From assembly GCA_964019415.1 (NCBI GenBank), contig OZ025879.1:7750980-7814979 (forward strand): DNA of 64,000 bases, read 5' to 3'. Below the pieces are notes generated by a model. That model had not been told where the DNA came from, did not search any database, and worked only from the letters and a program-made list of their open reading frames with translations. Within the stretch, counting starts at the first letter, position 1. Each line of letters opens with the position of its first letter. Both the position numbers and the translations under genes were made by a program. Of the stretch, positions 23,150 through 37,349 are shown in pieces. The stretch is from Ianthella basta (taxonomy: Eukaryota > Porifera > Demospongiae > Verongiida > Ianthellidae).

Positions 23150-25871
23150 ATCTTGCCTCATCTTGCTATATCTTGCCTCATCTTGCCTCATCTTGCTATT
23201 TCTTGCCTCATCTTGCTTCTTCTTGCTATATCTTACCTCATCTTGCTTCTACTTGCATTTTGCTTCTTGCTATATCTTGCCTCATCTTGCAATAACTTGC
23301 CTCATCTTGCCTCATCTTGCTACCTCTTGCTATATCTTGCCTCATCTTGCAATATCTTGCCTCATCTTACCTCATCTTGCTATTTCTTGCCTCATCTTGC
23401 AATATCTTGACTCATCTTGCCTCATCTTGCTATTTCTCGCCTCATCTTGCCTCATCTTGCTATTTCTTGCCTCATCTTGCTTCTTCTTGCTATATCTTGC
23501 CTCATCTTGCAATATCTTGCCTCATCTTGCCTCATCTTGCTATTTCTTGCCTCATCTTGCTTCTTGTTATATCTTGCCTCATCTTGCAATATCTTGCCTG
23601 ATATTGCCTCATCTTGCTTCTTCTTGCTATATCTTACCTCATCTTGCAGTATCTTGCCTCATCTTGCTATATCTTGCCTCATCTTGCAATATCTTGCTAT
23701 TTCTTGCCTCATCTTGCAGTATCTTGCCTCATCTTGCCTCATCTTGCTTCTTCTTGCTATATCTTGCCTCATCTTGCAATATCTTGCCTCATCTTGGTTC
23801 TTCTTGCTATATCTTGCCTCATCTTGCAGTATCTTGCCTCATCTTGCTTAATCTTGCTCTATCTTGCCTCATCATGCTTCATCTTGCTAGTTCTTGCCTC
23901 ATCTTGCAATATCTTGACTCATTTTGCCTCATCTTGCTATTTCTTGCCTCATCTTGCAATATCTTGCCTCATCTTGCTTCATCTTGCTATTTCTTGCCTC
24001 TCTTGCCTCATCTTGCTATTAAATTTCTTGCCTCATCTTGCCTCATCTTGCTATTTCTTGCCTCATCTTGCTTCTTCTTGCTATATCTTGCCTCATCTTG
24101 CAATATCTTGCCTCATCTTGCCTCATCTTGCTATTTCTTGCCTCATCTTGCTTCTTGCTATATCTTGCCTCATCTTGCAATGTCTTGCCTCATCTTACCT
24201 CATCTTGCTTCATCTTACTATTTCTTGCCTCTCTTGTCTCATCTTGCAATAACTTGCCTCATCTTGCTATGTCTTGCCTCATCTTGCCTCATTTTGCTAT
24301 TTCTTGCCTCATCTTGCTTCTTCTTGCTATATCTTGCCTCATCTTGCAATATTTTGCCTCATCTTGCCTCATCTTGCTATTTCTTGCCTCATCTTGCTTC
24401 TTGCTATATCTTGTCTCATCTTGCAATATCTTGCCTCATCTTGCTTCATCTTGCTATATCTTGCCTCATCTTGCTTCATCTTGCTATATCTTGCCTCATC
24501 TTGCAATATCTTGCCTCATCTTGCTTCATCTTGATATATCTTACCTCATGTTGCCTCATCTTGCAATATCTTGCCTCATCTTGCCTCATCTTGCTTAATC
24601 TTGCTATATCTTGCCTCATCTTGACTCATCTTGCTATTTCTTGCCTCATCTTGCAATATCTTGACTCATCTTGCTATTTCTTTCTTCATCTTGCCTCATC
24701 TTGCTTCATCTTGCTATATCTTGCCTCATCTTGCTTAATCTTGCTATATCTTGCCTGATTTTGCCTCATCTTGTTATTTCTTGCCTCATCTTGCAATATC
24801 TTGCCTCATCTTCCTCATCTTGCTATTTCTTGCCTCATCTTTCAATATCTTGCCTCATCTTGCTATATCTTGCCTCATCTTGCTATTTCTTGCCTCAACT
24901 TGCCTCATCTTGCTTCATCTTGCTATATCTTGCCTCATCTTGCCTCATCTTGCTTAATCTTGCTATATCTTGCCTCATCTTGCCTCATCTTGCTATTATT
25001 GCCTCATCTTGCAATATCTTGACTCATTTTGCCTCATCTTGCTATTTCTTGCCTGATCTTGCTTCTTCTTGCTATTTCTTGCCTCATCTTGCAATATCTT
25101 GCCTCATCTTGCCTCATCTTGCTATTTCTTGCCTCATCTTGCTTCTTCTTGCTATATCTTGCCTCATCTTGCTTCTTCTTGCATTTTGCTTCTTGCTATA
25201 TCTTGCCTCATCTTGCAATAACTTGCCTCATCTTGCCTCATCTTGCTACTTCTTGCTATATCTTGCCTCATCTTGCAATATCTTGCCTCATCTTACCTCA
25301 TCTTGCTATTTCTTGCCTCATCTTGCAATATCTTGACTCATCTTGCCTCATCTTGCTATTTCTTGCCTCATCTTGCCTCATCTTGCTATTTCTTGCCTCA
25401 TCTTGCTTCTTCTTGCTATATCTTGCCTCATCTTGCAATATCTTGCCTCATCTTGCCTCATCTTGCTATTTCTTGCCTCATCTTGCTTCTTGTTATATCT
25501 TGCCTCATCTTGCAATATCTTGCCTGATATTGCCTCATCTTGCTTCTTCTTGCTATATCTTACCTCATCTTGCAGTATCTTGCCTCATCTTGCTATATCT
25601 TGCCTCATCTTGCAATATCTTGCTATTTCTTGCCTCATCTTGCAATATCTTGCCTCATCTTGCCTCATCTTGCTTCTTCTTGCTATATCTTGCCTCATCT
25701 TGCAATATCTTGCCTCATCTTGCTTCCTCTTGCTATATCTTGCCTCTTCTTGCAATATCTAGCCTCATCTTGCTTAATCTTGCTGTATCTTGCCTCATCA
25801 TGCCTCATCTTGCTATTTCTTGCCTCATCTTGCAATATGTTGACTCATTTTGCGTTATCTTGCTATTTCTT
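23150..25871 (+). repeat. Duplicated about 0.8-kb segments, 1926-bp offset, in family C
   Basis: The segment about 23150-23945 recurs at about 25076-25871 with constant spacing. Shared rare variants include TTGCATTTTGCTTC at 23254 and 25180, and the variant ATCATGC at 23871 and 25797. The DNA between the copies belongs to the same family, so the event could be a 1.9-kb tandem duplication followed by divergence of the remainder. Confidence 0.7.
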
Positions 25872-28800
25872 GCCTCATCTTGCTTCTTCTTGCTATATCT
25901 TGCCTCATCTTGCAATATCTTGCCTCATCTTGCCTCATCTTGCTATTTCTTGCCTCATCGTGCTTCTTGCTATATCTTGCTTCATCTTGCAATATCTTGC
26001 CTCATCTTGCTTCTTCTTGCTATATCTTGCCTCATTTTGCAATATCTTGCCTCATCTTGCCTCATCTTGCTATATATTGCCTCATCTTGCAATATCTTGC
26101 TATTTCTTGCCTCATCTTGCTATTTCTGGCCTCATCTTGCAATATCTTGCCTCATCTTGCCTCATCTTGCTATTTCTTGCCTCAACTTGCCTCATCTTGC
26201 TATTTCTTGACTCATCTTGATTCTTCTTGCTTTATCTTGCCTCATCTTGCAATATCTTGCCTCATCTTGCCTGATCTTGCTATATCTTGCCTCATCTTGC
26301 CTCATCTTGCTATATATTGCCTCATCTTGCAATATCTTGCTATTTCTTGCCTCATCTTGCTATTTCTGGCCTCATCTTGCAATATCTTGCCTCATCTTGC
26401 CTCATCTTGCTATTTCTTGCCTCATCTTGCCTCATCTTGCTATTTCTTGACTCATCTTGATTCGTCTTGCTATATCTTGCCTCATCTTGCAATATCTTGC
26501 TATTTCTTACCTCATCTTGCAATTTCTTGACTTATTTTACCTCATCTTGCTATTTCTGGCCTCATCTTGCTATATCTTGACTCATTTTGCCTCATCTTGC
26601 TATATCTTGCCTCATCTTGCAATATCTTGCCTCATCTTGCATAATCTTGCCTCAACTTGCTATATCTTGCCTCATCTTGCTATTTCTTGCCTCATCTTGC
26701 AATATCTTGCCTCATCTTGCCTCATCTTGCTCTTTCTTGCCTCATCTTGCTATTTCTTGCCTCATCTTGCTATTTCTTGCCTCATCTTGCTTCTTGCTAT
26801 TTCTTGCCTCATCTAGCTTCTTCTTGCTATATCTTGCCTCATCTTGCTATTTCTTGCCTCATCTTGCTTCTTGCTATATCTTGCCTCATCTTGCATTATC
26901 TTGCCTCATCTTGCCTCATTTTGCCTCATCTTGCTATTTCTTGCCTCATCTTGCCTCATCTTGCTTAATCTTGCTATATCTTGCCTCATCTTGCTTCTTC
27001 TTGCTATAGTTTACCTCATCTTGCAATATGTTGCCTCATCTTGCCTCATCTTGCTATTTCTTGCCTCATCTTGCCTAATCTTGCTTAATCTTGCTATATC
27101 TTGCCTCATCTTACCTAATCTTGCCTCATCTTGCCTCATCTTGCTATTTCTTGCCTCATCTTTGCAATATCTTGCCTCATCTTGCTATATTTTGCCTCAT
27201 CTGGCTATTTCTTGCCTCATCTTGCCTCATCTTGCTTCATCTTGCTATATCTTGCCTCATCTAGCCTCATCTTGCTTGATCTTGCTATATCTTGCCTCAT
27301 CTTGCCTCATCTTGCTATTTCTTGCCTCATCTTGCAATATCTTGACTCATTTTGCCTCATCTTGCTATTTCTTGCCTCATCTTGCAATATCTTGCCTCAT
27401 CTTGCCTCATCTTGCTATTTCTTGCCTCATTTTGCCTCATCTTGCTTCTTCTTGCTATATCTTGCCTCATTTTGCCTCATCTTGCAGTATCTTGCCTCAT
27501 CTTGCCTTATCTTGCAATATCTTGCCTCATCTTGCCTCATCTTGCCTCATCTTGCAATATCTTGCCTCATCTTGCCTCATCTTGCTATATCTTTCCTCAT
27601 CTTGACTCATCTTGCTTCATCTTGTTTCAACTTGCTATATCTTTCCTCATCTTACCTCATCTTGCTTCATCTTCCCTCATCTTGCCTCATCTTGCCTCAT
27701 CTTGCGTCATCTTGCAATATCTTGCCTCATCTTGCCTCATCTTGCTATTTCTTGCCTCATCTTGCAATATCTTTCCTCATCTTGACTCATCTTGCTTCAT
27801 CTTGCTTCAACTTGCTATATCTTTCCTCATCTTATCTCATCTTGCTTCATCTTCCCTCATCTTGCCTCATCTTGCCTCATCTTGCGTCATCTTGCAATAT
27901 CTTGCCTCATCTTGCCTCATCTTGCTATTTCTTGCCTCATCTTGCAATATCTTGCCTCATCTTGCCTAATCTTGCAATATCTTGCCTCATCTTGCCTCAT
28001 CTTGACTCATCTTGCTTCATCTTGCTATATCTTACTAAATCTTGCTTCATCTTGCTTCATCTTGCTTCATCTTTCTATATCTTACCTCATCTTGCCTCAT
28101 CTTGCTTCATCTTGCTATATCTTTCCTCATCTTGCCTCACCTTGCTTCATTTTGCTTCAACTTGCTATATCTTTCCTCATCTTGCCTCACCTTGCCTCAT
28201 CTTGCTTCATCTTGCTATATCTTGCCTCATCTTGCCTCATCTTGCTTCATCTTGCTACATCTCGCCTCATCTTTCTTTGCCTTGCAATATCTTGCCTCAT
28301 CTTGCCTCATCTTGCTTCTTCTTGCTATATCTTGCCTCATCTTGCCTAATCTTGCTTAATCTTGCTATATCTTGCCTCATCTTGCTTCTTCTTGCTATAT
28401 CTTGCCTCATCTTGCAATATCTTGCCTCATCTTGCTTCTTCTTGCTATATCTTGCCTCATCTTGCCTCATCTTGCTATATCTTACCTAATCTTACCTAAT
28501 CTTGCCTCATCTTGCCTCATCTTGCTATTTCTTGCCTCATCTTGCCTAATCTTGCTTAATCTTGCTATATCTTGCCTCATCTTGCTTCTTCTTGCTATAT
28601 CTTGCCTCATCTTGCCTCATCTTGCTATTTCTTGCCTCATCTTGCCTAATCTTGCTTAATCTTGCTATATCTTGCCTCATCTTGCTTCTTCTTGCTATAT
28701 CTTGCCTCATCTTGCTATATCTTGCCTCATCTTGCTATATCTTGCCTCATCTTGCTTCTTCTTGCTATATCTTGCCTCATCTTGCTATATCTTACCTAAT

Positions 28801-31800
28801 CTTACCTAATCTTGCTATTTCTTGCCTCATCTTGCTAATTCTTGCCTCATCTTGCCTCATCTTGCTTCTTCTTGCTATATCTTACCTAATCTTGCCTAAT
28901 CTTGCTCTTTATTGCCTCATCTTGCTATTTCTTGCCTCATATTGCCTCATCTTGCTTCATCTTGCTGTATCTTGTCTCATCTTGCCTCATCTTGCTTAAT
29001 CTTGCCATATCTTGCCTCATCTTCCCTCATCTTGCTATTTCTTGCCTCATCTTGCAATATCTTGACTCATTTTGCCTCATCTTGCTATATCTAGCCTCTT
29101 CATGCAATATCTTGCCTCATTTTGCCTCATCTTGCTATTTCTTGCCTCATCTTGCTATATCTTGCCTCATCTTGCAATATCTTGCCTCATCTTGCTTAAT
29201 CTTGCCTCATCTTGCAATATCTTGCTATTTTTTGCCTCATCTTGCCTCATCTTGACTCATTTTACCTCATCTAGCTATTTCTTGCCTCATCTTTCAATAT
29301 CTTGACTTATCTTGCCTCATCTTGCTATTTATTGCCTCATCTTGCCTCATCTTGCTATTTCTTGCCTCATCTTGCTTCTTCTTGCTATCTCTTGCCTCAT
29401 CTTGCAATATCTTGCCTCATCTTGCCTCATCTAGCTATTTCTTGCCTCATCTTGCTGCTTGCTTTATCTTGCCTAATCTTGCAATATCTTGCCTCATCTA
29501 GCCTCATCTTACTTAATCTTGCTATATCTTGCCTCATCTTACCTAATCTTGTCTCATCTTGCCTCATCTTGCTATTTCTTGCCTCATCTTGCTATTTCTT
29601 GCATCATATTGCCTCATCTTGCTTCATCTTGCTATATCTTGCCTCATCTTGCCTCATCTTGCTTAATCTTGCCATATCTTGCCTCATCTTGTCTCATCTT
29701 GCTATAACTTGCCTCATCTTGCAATATCTTGACTCATTTTGCCTCATCTAACTATATCTTGCCTCTTCATGCAATATTTTGCCTCATTTTGCCTCATCTT
29801 GCTATTTCTTGCCTCATGTTGCAATATCTTGCCTCATCTTGCTTAATCTTGCCTCATCTTGCAATATCTTGCTATTTCTTGCCTTATCTTGCAATATCTT
29901 GACTCTTGCCTCATCTTGCTATTTCTTGCCTCATCTTGCCTCATCTTGCTATTTCTTGCCTCATCTTGCAATATCTTGGCTCATCTTGCCTCATCTTGCT
30001 ATTTCTTGCCTCATCTTGCCTCATCTTGCTATTTCTTGCCTCATCTTGCTTCTTCTTGCTATATCTTGCCTCATCTTGCAATATCTTGCCTCATCTCGCC
30101 ACATCTACCTATTTCTTGCCTCATCTTGCTACTTGCTATATCTTGGCTCATCTTGCAGTATCTTGCCTCATCTTGCCTCATCTTGCTATATCTTGCCTCA
30201 TCTTGCAGTATCTTGCCTCATCTTGCTATATCTTGCCTCATCTTGCTATATCTTGCTATTTCTTGCCTCATCTTGCAATATCTTGCCTCATCTTGGCTCA
30301 TCTTGCAGTATCTTGCCTCATCTTGCCTCATCTTGCTATATCTTGCCTCATCTTGCAGTATCTTGCCTCATCTTGCTATATCTTGCCTCATCTTGCTATA
30401 TCTTGCTATTTCTTGCCTCATCTTGCAATATCTTGCCTCATCTTGCCTCATCTTGCTATTTCTTGCCTCATCTTGCTTCTTCTTGCTAAATCTTGCCTCA
30501 TCTTGCTATTTCTTGCCTCATCTTGCAATGTCTTGCCTCATCTTGCCTCATGTTGCTATTTCTTCCCTCATCTTGACTCATTTTGCTAATTCTTGCCTCA
30601 TCTTGCCTCATCTTGCTATTTCTTGCCTCATATTCCCTCATCTTGCAATATCTTGCCTCATCTTGCCTCATTTTGCTATTTCTTGCCTCATATTGCAATA
30701 TCTAGCTAGCCTCATCTTTCTTCTTCTTGCTATATCTTGCCTCATCTTGCCTCATCTTCCAATATCTTGTCTCATCTTGCCTCATCTTGCTATTTTTTGC
30801 CTCATCTTGCAATATCTTGCTTCATCTTGCTATATCTTGCCTCATCTTGCTATATCTCACCTCATCTTGTAATATCTTGCCTCATTTTGCCTCATCTTGC
30901 TATTTCTTGCCTCATCTTGCAATATCTTGCCTCATCTTGCTTCTTCTTGCTATATCTTGCCTCATCTTGCTATTTCTTGCCTCTTCTTGCAATATCTTGC
31001 CTCATCTTGCCTCATCTTGCTATTTCTTCCCTCATCTTGCCTGATTTTGCTATTTCTTGCCTTATCTTGCTATTTCTTGCCTCATATTGCCTCATCTTGC
31101 AATATCTTGCCTCATCTTGTCTCATCTTGCTATTTCTTGCCTCATCTTGCAATATCTAGCCTCATCTTGCTTCTTCTTGCTATATCTTGCCTCATCTTGC
31201 TATATCTTGCCTCATCTTGCCTCATCTTGCTATGTCTTACCTCATCTTGCTATTTTTAGCCTCATATTGTCTCATCTTGCTTCATTTTGCTATATCTTGC
31301 CTCATCTTGCCTCATCTTGCTATAACTTGCCTCATCTTGCAATATCTTGACTCATTTTGCCTCATCTTGCTATATCTTGCCTCTTCCTGCAATATCTTGC
31401 CTCATTTTGCCTCATCTTGCAATTTCTTGCCTCATCTTGCAATATCTTGCCTCATCTTGCTTAATCTTGCCTCATCTTGCAATATCTTGCTATTTCTTGC
31501 CTCATCTTGCCTCATCTTGCTATTTCTTGCCTCATCTTGCAATACCTTGGCTCATCTTGCCTCATCTTGCTATTTCTTGCCTCATCTTGCCTCATCTTGC
31601 TATTTCTTGCCTCATCTTGCTTCTTCTTGCTATATCTTGCCTCATCTTGCAATATCTTGCCTCATCTTGCCACATCTAGCTATTTCTTGCCTCATCTTGC
31701 TGCTTGCTATATCTTGGCTCATCTTGCAATATCTTGCCTCATCTTGCCTCATCTTGCTATATCTTGCCTCATCTTGCTATATGTTGCTATTTCTTGCCTC

Positions 31801-33104
31801 ATCTTGCAATATCTTGCCTCATCTTGCCTCATCTTGCTATTTCTTGCCTCATCTTGCTTCTTCTTGCTATATCTTGTCTCATCTTGCAATATCTTGCCTC
31901 ATATTGCCTCATCTTGCTAATTCTTGCCTCATCTTGCTTCTTCTTGCTATATCTTGCCTCATCTTTCTTCTTGCTATTTCTTGCCTCATCTTGCAATATC
32001 TTGCCTGATCTTGCTTCTTCTTGCTAAATCTTGCCTCATCTTGTTATTTCTTGCCACATCTTGCATTATCTTGCCTCATCTTGCCTCATCTTGCTATTTC
32101 TTCCCTCATGTTGCCTCATTTTGCTAATTCTTGCCTCATCTTGCCTCATCTTGCTATTTCTTGCCTCATATTGCCTCATCTTGCAATATCTTGCCTCATC
32201 TTGCCTCATTTTGCTATTTCTTGCCTCATATTGCAATATCTAGCTAGCCTCATCTTGCTTCTTCTTGCTATATCTTGCCTCATCTTGCAATATCTTGCCT
32301 CATCTTGCCTCATCTTGCTATTTCTTGCCTCATCTTGCAATATCTAGCCTCATCTTGCAATATCTTGCCTCATCTTGCCTGATCTTGCTATTTCTTGCCT
32401 CATCTTGCAATATCTTGCCTCATCTTGCTTCTTCTTGCTATATCTTGCCTCATCTTGCTATTTCTTGCCTCATCTTGCAATATCTTGTCTCATCTTGCCT
32501 CATCTTGCTATTTCTTCCCTCATCTTGCCTCATTTTGCTATTTCTTGCCTTATCTTGCTATTTCTTGCCTCATATTGCCTCATCTTGCAATATCTTGCCT
32601 CATCTTGTCTCATCTTTCTATTTCTTGCCTGATCTTGCAATATCTAGCCTCATCTTGCTTCTTCTTGCTATATCTTGCCTCATCTTGCAATATCTTGCCT
32701 CATCTTGCCTCATCTAGCTATTTCTTGCCTCATCTTGCTTCTTCTTGCTATATCTTGCATCATCTTGCAATATCTTGCCTCATCTTGCCTCATCTAGCTA
32801 TTTCTTGCCTCATCTTGCTGCTTGCTATATCTTGGCTCATCTTGCAATATCTTGCCTCATCTTGCCTCATCTTGCTTCCTCTTGCTATATCTTGCCTCAT
32901 CTTGCAGTATCTTGCCTCATCTTGCTATATCTTGCCTCATCTTCCTATATCTTGCTATTTCTTGCCTCATCTTGCAATATCTTGCCTCATCTTGCCGCAT
33001 CTTGCTATTTCTTGCCTCATCTTGCTTCTTCTTGCTATATCTTGTCTCATCTTGCAATATCTTGCCTCATATTGCCTCATCTTGCTATTTCTTGCCTCAT
33101 CTTG

Positions 33105-34860
33105 ATTCTTCTTGCTATATCTTGCCTCATCTTTCTTCTTGCTATTTCTTGCCTCATCTTGCAATATCTTGCCTGATCTTGTTTCTTCTTGCTAAATCTT
33201 GCCTCACCTTGCTATTTCTTGCCTCATCTTGCAATATCTTGCCTCATCTTGCCTCATCTTGCTATTTCTTCCCTCATCTTGCCTCATTTTGCTATTTCTT
33301 GCCTCATATTGCAATATTTAGCTTCATCTTGCTTCTTCTTGCTATATCTTGCCTCATCTTGCAATATCTTGCCTCATCTTGCCGCATCTTGCTATTTCTT
33401 GCCTCATCTTGCCTCATCTTGCTTAATCTTGCTATATCTTGCCTAATCTTGCTTCTTCTTGCTATATCTTGCCTCATCTTGCAATATCTTGCCTCATCTT
33501 GCCTGATCTTGCTATTTCTTGCCTCATCTTGCAATATCTTGCCTCATATTGCCTCATCTTGCTATTTCTTGCCTCATCTTGCTTCTTCTTGCTATATCTT
33601 GCCTCATCTTTCTTCTTGCTATTTCTTGCCTCATCTTGCAATATCTTGCCTGATCTCGCTTCTTCTTGCTAAATCTTGCCTCATCTTGCTATTTCTTGCC
33701 TCATCTTGCAAAATCTTGCCTCATCTTACCTCATCTTGCTATTTCTTCCCTCATCTTGGCTCATTTTGCTAATTCTTGCCTCATCTTGCCTCATTTTGCT
33801 ATTTCTTGCCTCATATTGCCTCATCTTGCAATATCTTGCCTCATCTTGCCTCATTTTGCTATTTCTTGCCTCATATTGCAATATCTAACTAGCCTCATCT
33901 TGCTTTTTCTTGCTATATCTTGCCTTATCTTGCAATATCTTGCCTCATCTTGCCTCATCTTGCTATTTCTTGCCTCATCTTGATTCTTCTTGCTATATCT
34001 TGCCTCATCTTTCTTCTTGCTATTTCTTGCCTCATCTTGCAATATCTTGCCTGATCTTGTTTCTTCTTGCTAAATCTTGCCTCACCTTGCTATTTCTTGC
34101 CTCATCTTGCAATATCTTGCCTCATCTTGCCTCATCTTGCTATTTCTTCCCTCATCTTGCCTCATTTTGCTATTTCTTGCCTCATATTGCAATATTTAGC
34201 TTCATCTTGCTTCTTCTTGCTATATCTTGCCTCATCTTGCAATATCTTGCCTCATCTTGCCGCATCTTGCTATTTCTTGCCTCATCTTGCCTCATCTTGC
34301 TTAATCTTGCTATATCTTGCCTAATCTTGCTTCTTCTTGCTATATCTTGCCTCATCTTGCAATATCTTGCCTCATCTTGCCTGATCTTGCTATTTCTTGC
34401 CTCATCTTGCAATATCTTGCCTCATATTGCCTCATCTTGCTATTTCTTGCCTCATCTTGCTTCTTCTTGCTATATCTTGCCTCATCTTTCTTCTTGCTAT
34501 TTCTTGCCTCATCTTGCAATATCTTGCCTGATCTTGCTTCTTCTTGCTAAATCTTGCCTCATCTTGCTATTTCTTGCCTCATCTTGCAAAATCTTGCCTC
34601 ATCTTACCTCATCTTGCTATTTCTTCCCTCATCTTGGCTCATTTTGCTAATTCTTGCCTCATCTTGCCTCATTTTGCTATTTCTTGCCTCATATTGCCTC
34701 ATCTTGCAATATCTTGCCTCATCTTGCCTCATTTTGCTATTTCTTGCCTCATATTGCAATATCTAACTAGCCTCATCTTGCTTTTTCTTGCTATATCTTG
34801 CCTTATCTTGCAATATCTTGCCTCATCTTGCCTCATCTTGCTATTTCTTGCCTCATCTTG
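33105..34860 (+). repeat. 878-bp near-identical tandem duplication in family C
   Basis: Positions about 33105-33982 and 33983-34860 match at a constant offset of 878 bases. The only difference I noticed is C at about 33656 against T in the second copy. Both copies carry the rare marker TCTAACTAGCC (33884 and 34762). The near-identity suggests a recent duplication or an assembly repeat. Confidence 0.8.
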
Positions 34861-35370
34861 CCTCATCTTGCTTAATCTTGCTATATCTTGCCTAATCTTG
34901 CTTCTTCTTGCTATATCTTGCCTCATCTTGCAATATCTTGCCTCATCTTGCCTGATCTTGCTATTTCTTGCCTCATCTTGCTTCTTCTTGCTCATCTTGC
35001 TTCTTCTTGCTATATCTTGCCTCATCTTGCTATTTCTTGCCTCATCTTGCAACATCTTGCCTCATCTTGCCTCATCTTCTTATTTCTTCCCTCATCTGAC
35101 CTCATTTTGCTATTTCTTGCCTTATCTTGCTATTTCTTGCCACATATTGCCTCATCTTGCAATATCTTGCCTCATCTTGTCTCATCTTTCTATTTCTTGC
35201 CTCATCTTGCAATATCTAGCCTCATCTTGCTTCTTCTTGCTATATCTTGCCCCATCTTGCAATATCTTGCCTCATCTTGCCTGATCTTGCTATATCTTGC
35301 CTCATCTTGCAATATCTTGCCTCATTTTGCCTCATCTTGCTATTTCTTGCCTCATCTTGCCTCATCTTGC

Positions 35371-35570
35371 NNNNNNNNNNNNNNNNNNNNNNNNNNNNNN
35401 NNNNNNNNNNNNNNNNNNNNNNNNNNNNNNNNNNNNNNNNNNNNNNNNNNNNNNNNNNNNNNNNNNNNNNNNNNNNNNNNNNNNNNNNNNNNNNNNNNNN
35501 NNNNNNNNNNNNNNNNNNNNNNNNNNNNNNNNNNNNNNNNNNNNNNNNNNNNNNNNNNNNNNNNNNNNNN
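35371..35570. other. Assembly gap (200 N)
   Basis: Exactly 200 undetermined bases, the kind of fixed-length placeholder that scaffolding software inserts when the true distance is unknown. Family C lies on its left and family D on its right, with no intermediate sequence. Frames drawn across it are meaningless. Confidence 0.99.
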
Positions 35571-37349
35571 AATCTTATCTTGTTATATCTTGCCAAATCT
35601 TGCCTAATCTTACCTTCATATCTTACTTAATCTTGCCAAATCTTAACTTGTCATATCTTGCCATATCTTGCCTAATCTTACCTATTCATATCTAGCCAAA
35701 TCTTGCTTAATCTTACCATGTCATATCTTGCAAAATCTTGCCAAATCTTACCTTCAGTTGTCATATTTTGCAAAATCTTGCCTTATCTTACTTTTCATAT
35801 CTTGCCAAATCTTGCTTAATCTTACATTGTCATATCTTGCCAAATCTTACCAAATCTTACCTTGCCATATCTTGCCAAATCTTGCTAAATCTTACCTAGT
35901 CATATCTTGCCAAATCTTGCAAAATCTTACCTTGTCATATCTTATCAAATCTTGCTTAATCTTACCTTGTCATATCTTGCCAAATCTTTCCAATTCTTAC
36001 CTTGTCATATCTTACCAAATCTTGCTTAATCTTACCTTCATATCTTGCCAAATCTTGCCAAATCTTATCTTGTCATATCTTGCCAAATCTTGCCAAATCT
36101 TACCTTGTCATATCTTGCCAAATCTTGCCAAATCTTACCTTGTCATATCTTTCCAAATCTTGCCTAATCATACCTTATCAATCTTACAAAATCTTGCCGA
36201 ATCTTACCTTGTCATATCTTACCAAATCTTGCCAAATCTTGCAAAATCTTACATTGTCATATCTTGCCTAATCTTGCCAAATCTTACCTTGTGATATCTT
36301 GCCAAATCTTGCCTGATCTTACCTTGTCATATCTTGCCAAATCTTGTCAAGTCTTACCTTTAAGTTGTCATATCTTGCCAAATCTTGCCTATTCTTCCTT
36401 TTCGTATCTTGCCAAATCTTGCTTAATCTTACCTTCTCATATCTTGCCAAATCTAGCCAAATCTTACCTTGTCATATATTGCCAGATCTTGCCAAATATT
36501 ACCTTGTCATAGCTCACCAAATCTTGCCTAATCTTGCCAAATCTTACCTTGTCATATCTTGCCAAATCTGGACTAATCTTACCTTGTCATATCTTGCCAA
36601 AGCTTACATTGTCATATTTTACCAAATCTTGACAAATCTTACTTTTTCATATCTTGCCAAATCTTGCTTTCTCTCACCTTGTCATATCTTGCCAAATCTT
36701 GCCAAATCTTATCTTCTCATATCTTGCCAGATCTTGCCAAATCTTACTCTGTCATATCTTGCCAAATCTTGCCAAATCTTACCATGTCATATCGTGCCAA
36801 ATCTTGCCTAATCTTACTTTTTCATTTCTTGCCAAATCTTGCTTAATCTTACCTTGTCTTATCTTGCCATACCTTGCCAAATCTTATCTTCTCATATCTT
36901 GCCAAATCTTGCCAAATATTACCTTATCATATCTTGCCAAATTTTACCTTGTCATATATTGCCAGATCTTGCCAAATATTACCTTGTCATATCTTGCAAA
37001 ATCTTGCCAAATCTCATCTTCTCATATCTTGCCAAATCTTGCCAAATATTACCTTATCATATCTTGCCACATCTTGCCAAATCTTACCTTGTCATATATT
37101 GCCAGATCTTGCCAAATATTACCTTGTCATATCTTGCCAGATCTTGCCAAATATTACCTTGTCATATCTTGCCAAATCTTGCCAAATCTTATCTTTTCAT
37201 ATCTTGCCAAATCATGCCAAATATTACCTTATCATATCTTGCCAAATCTTGCCAAATCTTACCTTGTCATATATTGCCAGATCTTGCCAAATTATACATT
37301 GTCATATTTTGCCAAATCTTGCCAAATCTTACCTTGTCATATCTTGCCA

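Larger units (their letters stand above)
21450..35370 (+). repeat. Satellite family C (alternating decamers)
   Basis: A 13.9-kb array in which TCATCTTGCC, TCATCTTGCT or TCATCTTGCA alternate with ATTTCTTGCC, ATATCTTGCC or TCTTCTTGCT. All units are in decamer register with family A, so C is a derived form of A. Large-scale duplications include a 1926-bp offset pair (about 23150-23945 and 25076-25871), a 150-bp tandem pair (30141-30440) and an 878-bp tandem pair (about 33105-34860). The array ends at the assembly gap, so its true right end is unknown. Confidence 0.95.
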
